Position numbers and translations under genes: made by a program. 41,369 bases of DNA, taken from Meridianimarinicoccus zhengii. GTDB lineage: Bacteria > Pseudomonadota > Alphaproteobacteria > Rhodobacterales > Rhodobacteraceae. Every line of letters begins with the position of its first letter. The first letter of the stretch is position 1. This document shows positions 34,254 to 41,369 of the stretch, in pieces. Location of the stretch: assembly GCF_003254465.1 (NCBI RefSeq), contig NZ_QDFI01000037.1, forward strand, positions 1 through 41,369, in the 5' to 3' direction. The notes under the pieces were generated by a model that searched no databases, was not told the DNA's origin, and worked only from the letters and a program-made list of their open reading frames with translations.

Positions 34254-34450
34254 ACGCGCCAAGTGCCCGTAATCCCGTGTAGGATTCTTGTAGAAGTCCC
34301 GTGGTAGTCGAGGGCACAGGCCCGCCATCGCGGCGCCACGCCGAACTGTGCCGCAACGCACGGGGGAATCCCTCACCTATCCGGTAAGTTGAGAATCGGT
34401 TAATATTGACGCAACGTCACTATAAATTCCGAAAACTCAAGGGGACTGCC
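34254..34450 (+). promoter_or_regulatory. AT-rich, structured leader region of the secreted-peptide locus
   Basis: This 197-base gap is far less GC-rich than the rest of the window. It holds a likely -10 (TATAAA, 34421-34426), a perfect palindrome TGACG-CAA-CGTCA (34407-34419) directly before it, and no good -35 at the usual distance. Nearer to the flavoprotein gene, GTGCCC (34263-34268) pairs with GGGCAC (34312-34317) around an inner hairpin (34282-34299), and TCCCGTG(G)TAG is repeated at 34273 and 34297. A small RNA or a leader structure is possible. Confidence 0.5.
34407..34419 (+). promoter_or_regulatory. Perfect TGACG-CAA-CGTCA palindrome
   Basis: A five-base inverted repeat with a three-base spacer, placed one base upstream of the -10 candidate TATAAA. 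A protein bound here would sit in the -35/-10 spacer. The regulator is unknown. Confidence 0.5.
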
Positions 34451-34573
34451 ATGAAGATCTTTCTGCTTCTCGCCGCCTTTGCGCTCACCGGCCTGCCAGC
34501 CGCCGCGCAATCCACGTCCTCAGATTGCCCGGACGGCTACAAGTCCTGCGGCAATGCCTGCTGCCCGCGCTGA
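34451..34573 (+). CDS. Secreted 40-residue peptide with four cysteines
   Basis: This short gene encodes a 40-residue protein. A signal peptide (MKIFLLLAAFALTGLPAAAQ) is followed by a 20-residue mature peptide with C26, C33, C37 and C38, spacing C-x6-C-x3-C-C (DCPDGYKSCGNACCPR). AAGGGGA precedes the ATG by about six bases. It ends in CCPR-stop, a compact disulfide-rich form such as is seen in secreted toxins, bacteriocins and metal-binding peptides. I do not recognise the family. Its own AT-rich promoter, with a palindrome, and the following exported protein 12 bases downstream make a two-gene unit. Reality of the gene is supported by the signal peptide, ribosome site and cysteine pattern. The function is unknown. 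Confidence 0.72.
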   Translation: MKIFLLLAAFALTGLPAAAQSTSSDCPDGYKSCGNACCPR

Positions 34574-34585
34574 TCGGAGGGCGTC

Positions 34586-35329
34586 ATGTTCAAGAGAATC
34601 GCAATCATGCTCGGGGTTCTGGCCACGCTCGTGGCCGGGGCCTTCGGGTTCAGCAAGGTCGCGGCGGTCACGCTCGACGATGTGGCGTCCCATTTCGACC
34701 TGGGGCGCGCGCAGGCGACGGTCGGCGTGGCGGGCGGCGACATCTATGCCATCGCACCCGACGGACTGTCGGAGACCCGGCTCTGTTCGCTGGAGTTGCA
34801 GGACGAGTTCGTGGACCGGGTGCAGGTCCGGGCGCAGTTTTCGAACGTGATCGGCACGACGCTGCCGTTCCTGACCGACTGGATCCAGCCGGGGCTGCCC
34901 GGCGACATGCTGAACGATGACGAGTTCGCCGGCGCACGGCTTCGGTTCGAGGGCGAGTTCACCGAGTTGCAGGCCGAGGCCCCGCGCGACATCGCCCCGG
35001 ACTGCGAGCGCCGGATGGCGGAATACGCCAATGCCCGGCACCGGATCTGCATGGTGCGGTCGTCGCTGGTGCCGAGCGACAACAAGGCCTTCAGCGCCTA
35101 TCGCTTCGACAGTGTCCAGATTTTCCTGCCGGACAGGCTCTTTGCGCTTTATGACATGGAAAAGAGCGATGCGGCACGGGCGGTGCAGACGCTCGACTGC
35201 CCGGCCAGTTCGGCCCAGCCCTGGGACGTGGCGGTGCGCAAGTCGCTGCGCATCATCAACATGGAATCGGTGCGCAACGATAACGCGCCGGTCGAAGACG
35301 GCATCGGCGCCAAGGCGGAAGCGAGTTGA
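34586..35329 (+). CDS. Exported protein of unknown function, paired with the short peptide
   Basis: This 247-residue protein starts with a hydrophobic segment (RIAIMLGVLATLVAGAFGF) that is a signal peptide or anchor. The remainder is soluble and has four Cys (C67, C140, C155, C205), compatible with two disulfides in the periplasm. Predicted strands and helices alternate; the C-terminus is polar and low in complexity (NDNAPVEDGIGAKAEAS). I do not recognise any domain. CGGAGG lies five bases before the ATG. The gap to the short peptide gene is 12 bases, so the two are probably co-transcribed. It is convergent with apt. Confidence 0.78.
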   Translation: MFKRIAIMLGVLATLVAGAFGFSKVAAVTLDDVASHFDLGRAQATVGVAGGDIYAIAPDGLSETRLCSLELQDEFVDRVQVRAQFSNVIGTTLPFLTDWIQPGLPGDMLNDDEFAGARLRFEGEFTELQAEAPRDIAPDCERRMAEYANARHRICMVRSSLVPSDNKAFSAYRFDSVQIFLPDRLFALYDMEKSDAARAVQTLDCPASSAQPWDVAVRKSLRIINMESVRNDNAPVEDGIGAKAEAS

Positions 35330-35339
35330 CCGCCTTTGC

Positions 35340-35366
35340 GCGGCGCGGGCGGTGCGCCCGCCCCGC
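35340..35366. terminator. GC hairpin between convergent genes
   Basis: GCGGCGCGGGCG, GTG, CGCCCGCCCCGC form a stem of about 11 pairs with one C-C mismatch (35340-35351 with 35355-35366). It lies 11 bases after one stop and 6 before the other, so it would serve both directions. No U-tract is present. Confidence 0.4.
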
Positions 35367-35371
35367 CGCCG

Positions 35372-35908
35372 TCACAACCCGTCGAAATCGCACAGGGCGT
35401 GGACTTTCATGCCCAGTGCCTCCAGCTTCGCCCGTCCGCCAAGGGCGGGCAGGTTGACCACGAAGGCGCAGCCGACGATGTCGCCGCCCAGCCGTTCCAC
35501 CAGCCTGATCCCGGCTTCGGCGGTCCCGCCCGTGGCCAAGAGGTCATCGACGATCAGGACCGATGCACCGGGGGCGATGGCGTCGTCATGCACCTCCACC
35601 GTGGCCTGCCCGTATTCGAGCGTGTAGTCCTCGGCGATGGTGGCGGCGGGCAGCTTGCCCTTCTTGCGCACGGGCACGAAGCCCGCGGACAGTTGGTGCG
35701 CGACGGCGCCGCCAAGGATGAAGCCCCGCGCCTCCAGCCCCACGACGGTGTCGATGCGCTGCCCGGCATAGGGTGCGAGCAACTGGTCCACCGCCATGCG
35801 GAACCCGCGCGGATCAGCGAAAAGCGTGGTGACATCGCGGAACAGGATTCCGGCATGCGGAAAATCGGGAATGGTGCGGATATAGTCGCGGACGGTTTTC
35901 TGGGTCAT
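35372..35908 (-). CDS. apt: Adenine phosphoribosyltransferase
   Basis: This 178-residue enzyme makes AMP from adenine and PRPP. The PRPP motif is [17 protein letters not shown] (about 117-133). The N-terminal part [27 protein letters not shown] is the adenine-specific hood, and [15 protein letters not shown] is the family signature. ATG at 35908 overlaps the mtnP stop (ATGA); a TTG one codon upstream is less likely. Coupling with MTA phosphorylase makes biochemical sense: that enzyme releases adenine, which Apt recovers. Confidence 0.97.
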   Translation of the reverse strand: MTQKTVRDYIRTIPDFPHAGILFRDVTTLFADPRGFRMAVDQLLAPYAGQRIDTVVGLEARGFILGGAVAHQLSAGFVPVRKKGKLPAATIAEDYTLEYGQATVEVHDDAIAPGASVLIVDDLLATGGTAEAGIRLVERLGGDIVGCAFVVNLPALGGRAKLEALGMKVHALCDFDGL

Positions 35909-36789
35909 CAAGCGGTTCCTTGCAGCACGCGGCCCGCGACCGCCGAGAGCCGGTCCACCAGCGCGGGATCGCGCTTGTCCGGGGCGGTCAGGATCGCGTG
36001 GTCGAGCGCGCGGTCGCAGCCATGTGGGCAGGGCGCGCGGTCGGTGCCCAGAAGGCCGGGCAGGCGTGCGACCAGCGACCGGGCATTGCCTGCATTGGCG
36101 GTCAGCGTGGCGATGATGTCGGTGATGTCCACCGCGCCGTGATCCGGGTGCCAGCTGTCATAATCGGTGATCATGGCGACGGAGGCGTAGCACAACTCGG
36201 CCTCGCGCGCGAGTTTCGCCTCGGGCATGTTGGTCATGCCGATCACGTCGCAGCCCCACACGTCGCGGTAGAGCCGGGATTCCGCCATGGAACTGAACTG
36301 CGGGCCTTCCATCGCAAGGTATGTGCCGCCGTCATGGACGGTGATGCCCGCGTCGCGCGCCGCCGCAAGGCAGGCCGCGCCAAGCCGGGGGCAGGTCGGG
36401 TGCGCCACGGACACATGGGCGACGCAGCCGGTGCCGAAGAACGATTTCTCGCGCGCGAAGGTGCGGTCGATGAACTGGTCCACCACGACGAAATGGCCCG
36501 GCGCCATGTCCTCGCGGAACGACCCGCAGGCGGAGACCGAGATCACGTCGGTCACGCCGAGCCGTTTCAGCGCGTCGATATTGGCGCGGTAGGGCACGGT
36601 GGTGGGGCTGTGGACATGACCGCGCCCGTGACGGGGCAGGAAGGCCATGGGCACGCCATCGAGCCTGCCGGTCAGGATGTGGTCCGACGGCGTCCCGAAG
36701 GCACTGGCGACGCTGACCCATTCGGCGCTGTCCAGCCCGTCGATGTCGTAGACGCCCGATCCGCCGATCACGCCGATATAGGTTTCCAT
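35908..36789 (-). CDS. mtnP: S-methyl-5'-thioadenosine phosphorylase
   Basis: This 293-residue enzyme splits methylthioadenosine with phosphate into adenine and methylthioribose 1-phosphate. [15 protein letters not shown] begins the Rossmann-like core, [29 protein letters not shown] is the phosphate/sugar site, and [19 protein letters not shown] with [28 protein letters not shown] is the PNP-family purine site. The length matches MtnP (270-300). It is followed by apt in a four-base overlap. A 53-residue membrane protein gene lies 75 bases upstream on the same strand. Confidence 0.96.
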   Translation of the reverse strand: METYIGVIGGSGVYDIDGLDSAEWVSVASAFGTPSDHILTGRLDGVPMAFLPRHGRGHVHSPTTVPYRANIDALKRLGVTDVISVSACGSFREDMAPGHFVVVDQFIDRTFAREKSFFGTGCVAHVSVAHPTCPRLGAACLAAARDAGITVHDGGTYLAMEGPQFSSMAESRLYRDVWGCDVIGMTNMPEAKLAREAELCYASVAMITDYDSWHPDHGAVDITDIIATLTANAGNARSLVARLPGLLGTDRAPCPHGCDRALDHAILTAPDKRDPALVDRLSAVAGRVLQGTA

Positions 36790-36864
36790 GCCGTGTCCCC
36801 GTTCCCTGTGTCATGGCCGATTTGCACCGAGACTAGGGGCAATCGCGCACGGGGAAAAGCGCGG

Positions 36865-37026
36865 TCAGAGACCTGCGAATGCACGAATATGCGGCATCGC
36901 CGTGGCTGCGGCCACGCCGAGTGCGGCCCCGAAGGCGAGCCGCGCGGGCCAGCGGGAAAATCGCGGCGCCGCAAGCCCCACGAGACCACACAGCGCGGCG
37001 TAGAAGGCGATCGGGAACGTGTCCAT
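36865..37026 (-). CDS. Small 53-residue membrane protein upstream of mtnP
   Basis: This short reading frame encodes MDTFPIAFYAALCGLVGL at the start, a hydrophobic stretch, a basic middle (RFSRWPARL) and a second hydrophobic stretch (AFGAALGVAAATAMPHI). It would thus be a two-helix membrane protein. I do not recognise it. It is oriented with mtnP-apt and ends 75 bases before mtnP. The ribosome site is weak (GCGGCC before the ATG). Its location and consistent hydrophobicity argue for a gene. Confidence 0.5.
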   Translation of the reverse strand: MDTFPIAFYAALCGLVGLAAPRFSRWPARLAFGAALGVAAATAMPHIRAFAGL

Positions 37027-37091
37027 GGCCGCCACGGTAGCACCGGGGCGGCAGGGCGGGAAGCGTGGATGCGGTGGCGCCCCGACCGGGA

Positions 37092-37694
37092 TCAGCCGGG
37101 GCGGGGCATGGAGAAGACCTGGGTCACGGTGGCGTAGTCCATGTAGCCCAGCCGCGAGAGGGGCTGGTAGGCCGTCACGTCGAAGCGCCCGTCGCGGATG
37201 CAGTCGTCGCGCAGGTGGATGCCGGTCACCTCGCCGAAGACGGCGAAATTGGCGGCACCCGGCAGCTTGAGCACTTGGGTCAGGCGGCATTCGAGTGACG
37301 CGGGGGCATCGGCCACGCGCGGGCAGTCGATGGTCTGGCACGCGGCTTTCGCGATCCCGGCGGCGGAGAATTCGTCCACATCCCGCGGGTGCGCGGCGGA
37401 GGACGCGTTCATCACGTCGCGCGCGGCATGTTCCACGATATTCACGCAGAACACCCCCGTTTCGCGGATATTGCCGAGACTGTCCTTGGTGTCGCCCCGG
37501 TCGGGCTTGGCCGAGGTGGTGGCGAACATTACCTGCGGCGGGACATAGGCGACCGCGTTGAAGAATGAATATGGCGCGAGATTGTCGGACCCGTCCGCGC
37601 CGCGCGTGGCGATCCAGCCGATGGGGCGGGGGCTGACGATGGCGGAGAACGGGTTGTGGGGCAGGCCGTGGCCCGCCTCGGGGGTGTAGAACAT
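37092..37694 (-). CDS. Flavin reductase family protein (FMN-binding split barrel)
   Basis: This 200-residue protein belongs to the flavin-reductase-like group. NPFSAIVSPRPIGWIATRGADGSDNLAPYSFFNAVAYVPPQVMFATTS is the FMN/flavin-binding signature, with the SPRPIGW(I/V) and APYSFFNA motifs. Proteins of this type act as flavin reductases or flavoprotein oxygenases. The C-terminal part CRLTQVLKLPGAANFAVFGEVTGIHLRDD forms the barrel end. The partner and substrate are unknown. It diverges from the acyl-CoA synthetase gene over a 125-base gap. Confidence 0.9.
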   Translation of the reverse strand: MFYTPEAGHGLPHNPFSAIVSPRPIGWIATRGADGSDNLAPYSFFNAVAYVPPQVMFATTSAKPDRGDTKDSLGNIRETGVFCVNIVEHAARDVMNASSAAHPRDVDEFSAAGIAKAACQTIDCPRVADAPASLECRLTQVLKLPGAANFAVFGEVTGIHLRDDCIRDGRFDVTAYQPLSRLGYMDYATVTQVFSMPRPG

Positions 37695-37784
37695 GCGCGT
37701 TGGCTCCGGCTGGTTGTCTGCCGGTTCTGCCCGGCGCGGCGCGGGATTGCAACGCGCACCGGATTGACTTGGGTGCCGGGGGCG

Positions 37785-37804
37785 CGCTTGTCTGGGCGCA
37801 AGCG
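37785..37804 (+). promoter_or_regulatory. Inverted repeat before the acyl-CoA synthetase gene
   Basis: CGCTTG (37785-37790), eight bases, CAAGCG (37799-37804), just before GAGGAGG and the start at 37820. A TTGACT -35 candidate lies at 37764-37769, with no good -10. The repeat could be an operator or a leader hairpin. Confidence 0.35.
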
Positions 37805-37819
37805 AGGAGGAGGCTGGAC

Positions 37820-39442
37820 ATGGCGGGGATCTACGAATTCGGGCTCGACCGCTGCGCGGCCAATTTCGAGCCGCTCACGCCGCTGACGGCCCTGCGCAAG
37901 ACCGCCGCCGTCTATCCCGACCGGCTGGCGGTAGTCTATCATGCGGTGCGACGCACATGGGCGGAAACCTATGCGCGCTGCTTCGCGCTGGCGGGCGGGC
38001 TTGCGGCGCAGGGGATCGGGCGGGGCGACACCGTGGCGGTCGTCGCCGCCAACATCCCCGAGATGTTCGAGGCGCATTTCGGCGTGCCCATGTGCGGGGC
38101 GGTGCTGAACACGATCAACACCCGGCTCGATGCCGAAACGGTGGCCTTCATCCTCAACCACGGAGAGGCGAAGGCGGTGCTGGTGGACCCGGAATTCGCG
38201 GATATGGTGGACCGCGCGGTGAAGATCGCGGGCCGCGACATGCTCGTGGTCGATATCCTCGACCCCAGTTTCGACGGCGGGCGGCGGGTCGGGCGAATGA
38301 GCTATGACGATCTGCTGGCCAGCGCCGCGCCCGATTACCGGTGGGTGATGCCGGATGACGAATGGGATGCGATCTCGCTCAACTACACGTCCGGCACGAC
38401 GGGCAATCCCAAGGGCGTTGTTTATCACCACCGCGGCGCGCATCTGAACGCCCTGTCGAACATCACCACGTGGGAGATGCCACGCCATCCCGTCTATCTC
38501 TGGACCCTGCCGATGTTCCACTGCAACGGCTGGTGCTTTCCCTGGACCATCGCGGCCCATGCGGGGGTGAACGTGTGTCTGCGCGCGGTGCGCGAGGAGC
38601 CGGTGTTCAACCTGATCTTCAAGGAGAAGGTCACGCATTTCTGCGGCGCGCCGGTGGTGATGAACCTGCTGGCGAACGCGTCAGATCATCTCAAGACGCG
38701 GATCGACCACAAGCTGCGCGCGATGACCGCTGGGGCCGCCCCGCCCGCGAGCGTGATCGCCGCCGTGGAGTCGATGGGGATCGAGATCACCCATGTCTAC
38801 GGCCTGACAGAGACTTATGGCCCGTCGGTGATCTGCATGCCGCAGGCGGCCTGGGCGGGCCTCGCCCCCGACGCGCTGGCGCGGCTGAAGGCGCGGCAGG
38901 GCGTGGCCAATGCCGCGCTCGACGACCTTATGGTCGCCGATCCAGAGACGCTGGAGCCGGTGCCGGAGGATGGTGCGACGCTGGGCGAGGTCTTCATGCG
39001 CGGGAATTGCGTGATGAAGGGGTATCTCAAGAACCCGTCCGCGACCGAGAAGGCTTTCCGCGGCGGCTGGTTCGCCAGCGGCGACCTGGCGGTGAAGCAT
39101 CCGGACGGGTATCTGGAGATCAAGGACCGGTCCAAGGACATCATCATCTCGGGCGGCGAGAACATCAGCTCGATCGAGATCGAGGACGTGCTCTATCGCC
39201 ATCCCGATATTCTGGAGGCCGCGGTGGTGGCCCGCCCCGACGACCGCTGGGGGGAGACGCCCTGCGCCTTTGTCACGCTCAAGCCGCACCGGCACCTGAC
39301 CGAGGATCAGGTGATCGCGTTCTGCCGGGACAACATGGCCCATTTCAAGGCGCCGCGCCATGTCGTGTTCTGTGCGCTGCCCAAGACATCGACCGGCAAG
39401 GTGCAGAAGTTCGAACTGCGCGCGCGGGCGCAGGCGTTCTGA
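37820..39442 (+). CDS. Acyl-CoA synthetase (AMP-forming)
   Basis: This 540-residue adenylating enzyme activates a carboxylic acid as an acyl-AMP and then an acyl-CoA. The P-loop-like motif is TSGTTGNPKG (190-199). The later core motifs are YGLTETYGPSV and GWFASGDLAVKHPDGYLEIKDRSKDIIISGGENISS. The catalytic lysine is K527 in the C-terminal KTSTGKVQKFELR. The closest types appear to be medium- or aryl-acid synthetases (also a 3-methylmercaptopropionyl-CoA ligase-like group in roseobacters); the substrate is not set. GAGGAGG lies ahead of the ATG. It is convergent with galM. Confidence 0.93.
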   Translation: MAGIYEFGLDRCAANFEPLTPLTALRKTAAVYPDRLAVVYHAVRRTWAETYARCFALAGGLAAQGIGRGDTVAVVAANIPEMFEAHFGVPMCGAVLNTINTRLDAETVAFILNHGEAKAVLVDPEFADMVDRAVKIAGRDMLVVDILDPSFDGGRRVGRMSYDDLLASAAPDYRWVMPDDEWDAISLNYTSGTTGNPKGVVYHHRGAHLNALSNITTWEMPRHPVYLWTLPMFHCNGWCFPWTIAAHAGVNVCLRAVREEPVFNLIFKEKVTHFCGAPVVMNLLANASDHLKTRIDHKLRAMTAGAAPPASVIAAVESMGIEITHVYGLTETYGPSVICMPQAAWAGLAPDALARLKARQGVANAALDDLMVADPETLEPVPEDGATLGEVFMRGNCVMKGYLKNPSATEKAFRGGWFASGDLAVKHPDGYLEIKDRSKDIIISGGENISSIEIEDVLYRHPDILEAAVVARPDDRWGETPCAFVTLKPHRHLTEDQVIAFCRDNMAHFKAPRHVVFCALPKTSTGKVQKFELRARAQAF

Positions 39443-39598
39443 CGGGGCGGTACGGGGCTGGAGCGGCACCCTTGGCGCGGGAAGCTCTGCCCCGGCCTGC
39501 TTGCCGGGAGGCGGGCATCGTGCTCGGCCATCCCCGCGTGGGGCTTGCCGACGCGTCCTGCTGCCTTCCGGCCGATGCCCGATCGGGCTGGTCGCGCG

Positions 39599-40633
39599 TC
39601 AGCCCGGACGACGGAAGCGCCAGCGCGTGATCTGCCGGATCGCCGTGCCCGCGGGCACGCGCACGGATGGAAAGGCGGGCCGGTTGGGCGCATCGGGCCA
39701 GCCCTGCGGTTCGATCGCAAGCCCGCAGAACGGCCCTATGATCCGACCGGCATGGTCGGCGACCCCGTCGGCGTCGAACCGGCCCGCATCGTAGATCTGC
39801 ACGCCGGTTTCGGAACTGGAGATCTCCATCGCCAGCCCGGACGCGCCGGTCAGCGTCAGCACGTGCACGGGCGTCCGCCGCGCGGGGGCGAGGCAGAAAT
39901 TGTGATCGAGCCGCGGTTCGGTTCCCGGACCGATGGGGCGGGGGCTGCGGAAATCGAACGGCGTCCCCCCCACCGGCGCGATCTCGCCGGTGACCATGGC
40001 GCGGTCATCGGTGGGCAGGTAATCCTCGGCGGCGATCCACAGCCGGTGCCCGGCCAGGTCCGGCCCGCCATCGAGGTTCCAGTAGCCGTGATGGGCAAGG
40101 TTCAGCCAAGTGTCCGCGTCGGTGGCCGCGGTGACGGTCAGTTCCAGCGTATCCGGCCCGATCAGCGCGTAATCCGCCGCGAGCGTGCGGTTGCCGGGAA
40201 AGCCCCCCATGCCGTCGGGCAGATCGAGGGTCAGGCACACGCGGTCGGGCTGGACGGTGTCGATGTCCCAGTCCTGCGCGTGGGTGCCGGTCGCGCCGCC
40301 ATGGAGCGTATGGGTGCCGTGGTCGTTGCGGTCGAACGCATGGGTGCGGTCGCCGATCCGGGCCTGTCCCTGCGCGATGCGGTTGGCGACCGGGCCGACC
40401 ACGGCGCCGAAATAGGAAAGCGGCCCCGCATAGGCCGCCATGTCGGGGCTGCCCACGGTCAGGCCATGGCCCAGCCCCGCGAGGCACAGATCGTTGAGGA
40501 TCGCGCCGCGGGTCAGGATCGCCGCGGCTATGGTACCGTTCGACAGGGTCACGCGCCGGATCGGCGCGCCGCCGGTCGTGCCGGGGAGGGCATCGAGCCC
40601 GGGTGCGGGGAGGTCGTGCGAAGACATGTTCAT
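39599..40633 (-). CDS. galM: Aldose 1-epimerase (galactose mutarotase)
   Basis: This 344-residue enzyme interconverts alpha and beta anomers of aldoses. GDRTHAFDRNDHGTHTLHGG contains the conserved His, NLAHHGYWNLDGG the second active-site His, and the late FCGLAIEPQGWPDAPN the catalytic Glu. The ATG at 40633 (MNMSSHDL) has a modest upstream signal. A farther in-frame ATG at 40762 would add 43 residues of low family resemblance, so I prefer the shorter form. It lies 207 bases downstream of the edge-truncated gene. No sugar transporter is present in the window. Confidence 0.9.
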   Translation of the reverse strand: MNMSSHDLPAPGLDALPGTTGGAPIRRVTLSNGTIAAAILTRGAILNDLCLAGLGHGLTVGSPDMAAYAGPLSYFGAVVGPVANRIAQGQARIGDRTHAFDRNDHGTHTLHGGATGTHAQDWDIDTVQPDRVCLTLDLPDGMGGFPGNRTLAADYALIGPDTLELTVTAATDADTWLNLAHHGYWNLDGGPDLAGHRLWIAAEDYLPTDDRAMVTGEIAPVGGTPFDFRSPRPIGPGTEPRLDHNFCLAPARRTPVHVLTLTGASGLAMEISSSETGVQIYDAGRFDADGVADHAGRIIGPFCGLAIEPQGWPDAPNRPAFPSVRVPAGTAIRQITRWRFRRPG

Positions 40634-40840
40634 GGGCGCATCCAATCCCCTCGTGCCGCCCGGCGCAAGCGCCGAAATGGTGCCGTGCAGGCGCGCGGGT
40701 CCGCGCGGTCCCACGCTGCGGATCGGGTCCGGGGGCGTGGCGGGCGCGCCGCGTGCGGTCATGGCGCGCTGCGGCGGGTGGCGGCGACGGGGGCCATGTG
40801 CCGGTCGCCGGGCCGCGCCCTGCAGCCGGGCGGATGTCGT

Positions 40841-41369
40841 TCAGGCGTCGATCGATGCCAGTGCGATCTGCGTCCAGACCGCGCAATCGTCGATCAGCGT
40901 CCATTCGCGGCGCACACCGCTTGGGCCGAATTCGGCCTGCGTCATGCCCAGCACATGCAGAAAGCACCCCGTGGGCGGCCCGAAACGCCCCGGTCCGTCA
41001 TGGCGGCCATAGAGCGACCAGCGCACGGCAGCCTGCGGGGCCTCGCCCGGCCGCGCTGTACCGTGGCGGTGTTCGACGCGGAAGGCGGCACCCGGCAGGG
41101 CCGCGCGCAGACCCGCCCAGAACATGCGCGCGGGCGCGCTGCCCAGACCCGTGACGGCGCCGGGCAGGGTGTGGTCGCAGGCCGGGTCGCTGCCCCGGTC
41201 GAGCGCGGCCAGGTCGCCATCCATGATCCGGCGCAACCGGTCGGCCAGCCTGTCCCCCCACTCGTTCGGCCCGCCGCCGGGGCTGCGCGCGACATAGGGT
41301 CCATCCGGGTCCGTGTCTGGCGTCAGCGGCGGCGGCAGGCGATCCGCGGCGCCTGCCGCGCGCAGCCGA
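40841..41369 (-). CDS. SnoaL/NTF2-like protein, 5' end outside the window
   Basis: Only the last 175 residues of this gene are visible; the frame is open to the right edge, with no start seen. EWGDRLADRLRRIMDGDLAALDRGSDPACDHTLPGAVTGLG and PAAAFRVEHRHGTARPGEAPQAAVRWSLYGRHDG are typical of NTF2-like / SnoaL-type cone-fold proteins (polyketide-cyclase-like), and the last part (REWTLIDDCAVWTQIAL) fits the final strand and helix. Many such proteins have an enzymatic or ligand-binding role that cannot be derived from sequence alone. It is followed by galM on the same strand after 207 bases. The visible part may hold one of two NTF2-like domains. Confidence 0.8.
   Translation of the reverse strand, partial: RLRAAGAADRLPPPLTPDTDPDGPYVARSPGGGPNEWGDRLADRLRRIMDGDLAALDRGSDPACDHTLPGAVTGLGSAPARMFWAGLRAALPGAAFRVEHRHGTARPGEAPQAAVRWSLYGRHDGPGRFGPPTGCFLHVLGMTQAEFGPSGVRREWTLIDDCAVWTQIALASIDA

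Noticed and set aside
40634-40762. 43-residue N-terminal extension of the aldose epimerase from the ATG at 40762
   Set aside because: The added residues are Pro/Arg/Gly-rich and unlike the family; the start at 40633 gives a normal length.
1-41369. Mobile elements, CRISPR arrays, phage or integrase genes
   Set aside because: No transposase, integrase, phage structural gene or regularly spaced repeat was found on either strand. The gene order looks like conserved core chromosome.

Overview
The window is ordinary chromosomal DNA of an alphaproteobacterium, most likely Rhodobacterales (Rhodobacter/Roseobacter group). This rests on the high G+C content, the petABC bc1 operon, the order coxB-ctaB-small ORF-ctaG-coxC-surf1-thrC-M16 peptidase-GNAT, a VPLPA-CTERM sorting signal, and perfect or near-perfect FNR-type and CtrA-type boxes. 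I see no insertion sequence, prophage, CRISPR array or integrase. The only RNA gene found is tRNA-Lys(UUU).

Layout. 1-3.3 kb: AMP nucleosidase, an HU-type DNA-binding protein with a clear terminator, and an EamA permease, all on the plus strand. 3.4-7.5 kb (minus): aroC, then petC, petB and petA, transcribed petA-petB-petC. 7.8-12.3 kb: an outer-membrane barrel (plus), then on minus a GST coupled to a small membrane protein, a VPLPA-CTERM exported protein, and the dapF-mtaB pair. 12.5 kb: tRNA-Lys. 12.7-16.9 kb (minus): a DNA-damage cluster of Lhr-like helicase and PdeM nuclease, with a Tat-exported metallo-beta-lactamase-fold protein between them. 17-18.7 kb (minus): scoA-VOC protein-scoB, ending in a textbook terminator. 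18.8-24.3 kb (minus): topA, dprA, tldD. 24.5-32 kb (plus): the aa3 oxidase operon (no coxA here), running by stop/start overlaps into surf1, thrC, an M16 peptidase and an acetyltransferase. 32-34.3 kb: an MBL-fold protein and a GlcD-like flavoprotein. 34.3-35.3 kb: an AT-rich intergenic region, a 40-residue secreted four-cysteine peptide and a 247-residue exported protein of unknown family. 35.4-37.7 kb (minus): apt, mtnP, a 53-residue membrane protein and a flavin-reductase-like protein. 37.8-41.4 kb: an acyl-CoA synthetase (plus), then an aldose epimerase and an edge-truncated NTF2/SnoaL-like protein (minus).

Functionally the window is dominated by the cytochrome bc1-aa3 respiratory branch and the assembly of its terminal oxidase (heme O synthesis, CuB insertion, SURF1). 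Adenine salvage is also represented: AMP nucleosidase and MTA phosphorylase release adenine and Apt recycles it. A third theme is DNA processing: TopA, DprA, Lhr, PdeM and HU.

The least explained part is the small secreted-peptide locus at 34.25-35.33 kb. It has its own AT-rich promoter with a perfect TGACG-CAA-CGTCA palindrome, and it is the best candidate for something undescribed. Other points worth checking are a perfect FNR box and a second palindrome before coxB, a CtrA-like box and competing hairpins before dprA, and the unexpected genes inside scoAB and between lhr and pdeM. All functional calls come from reading the sequence and from knowledge of the families; no database search was run.
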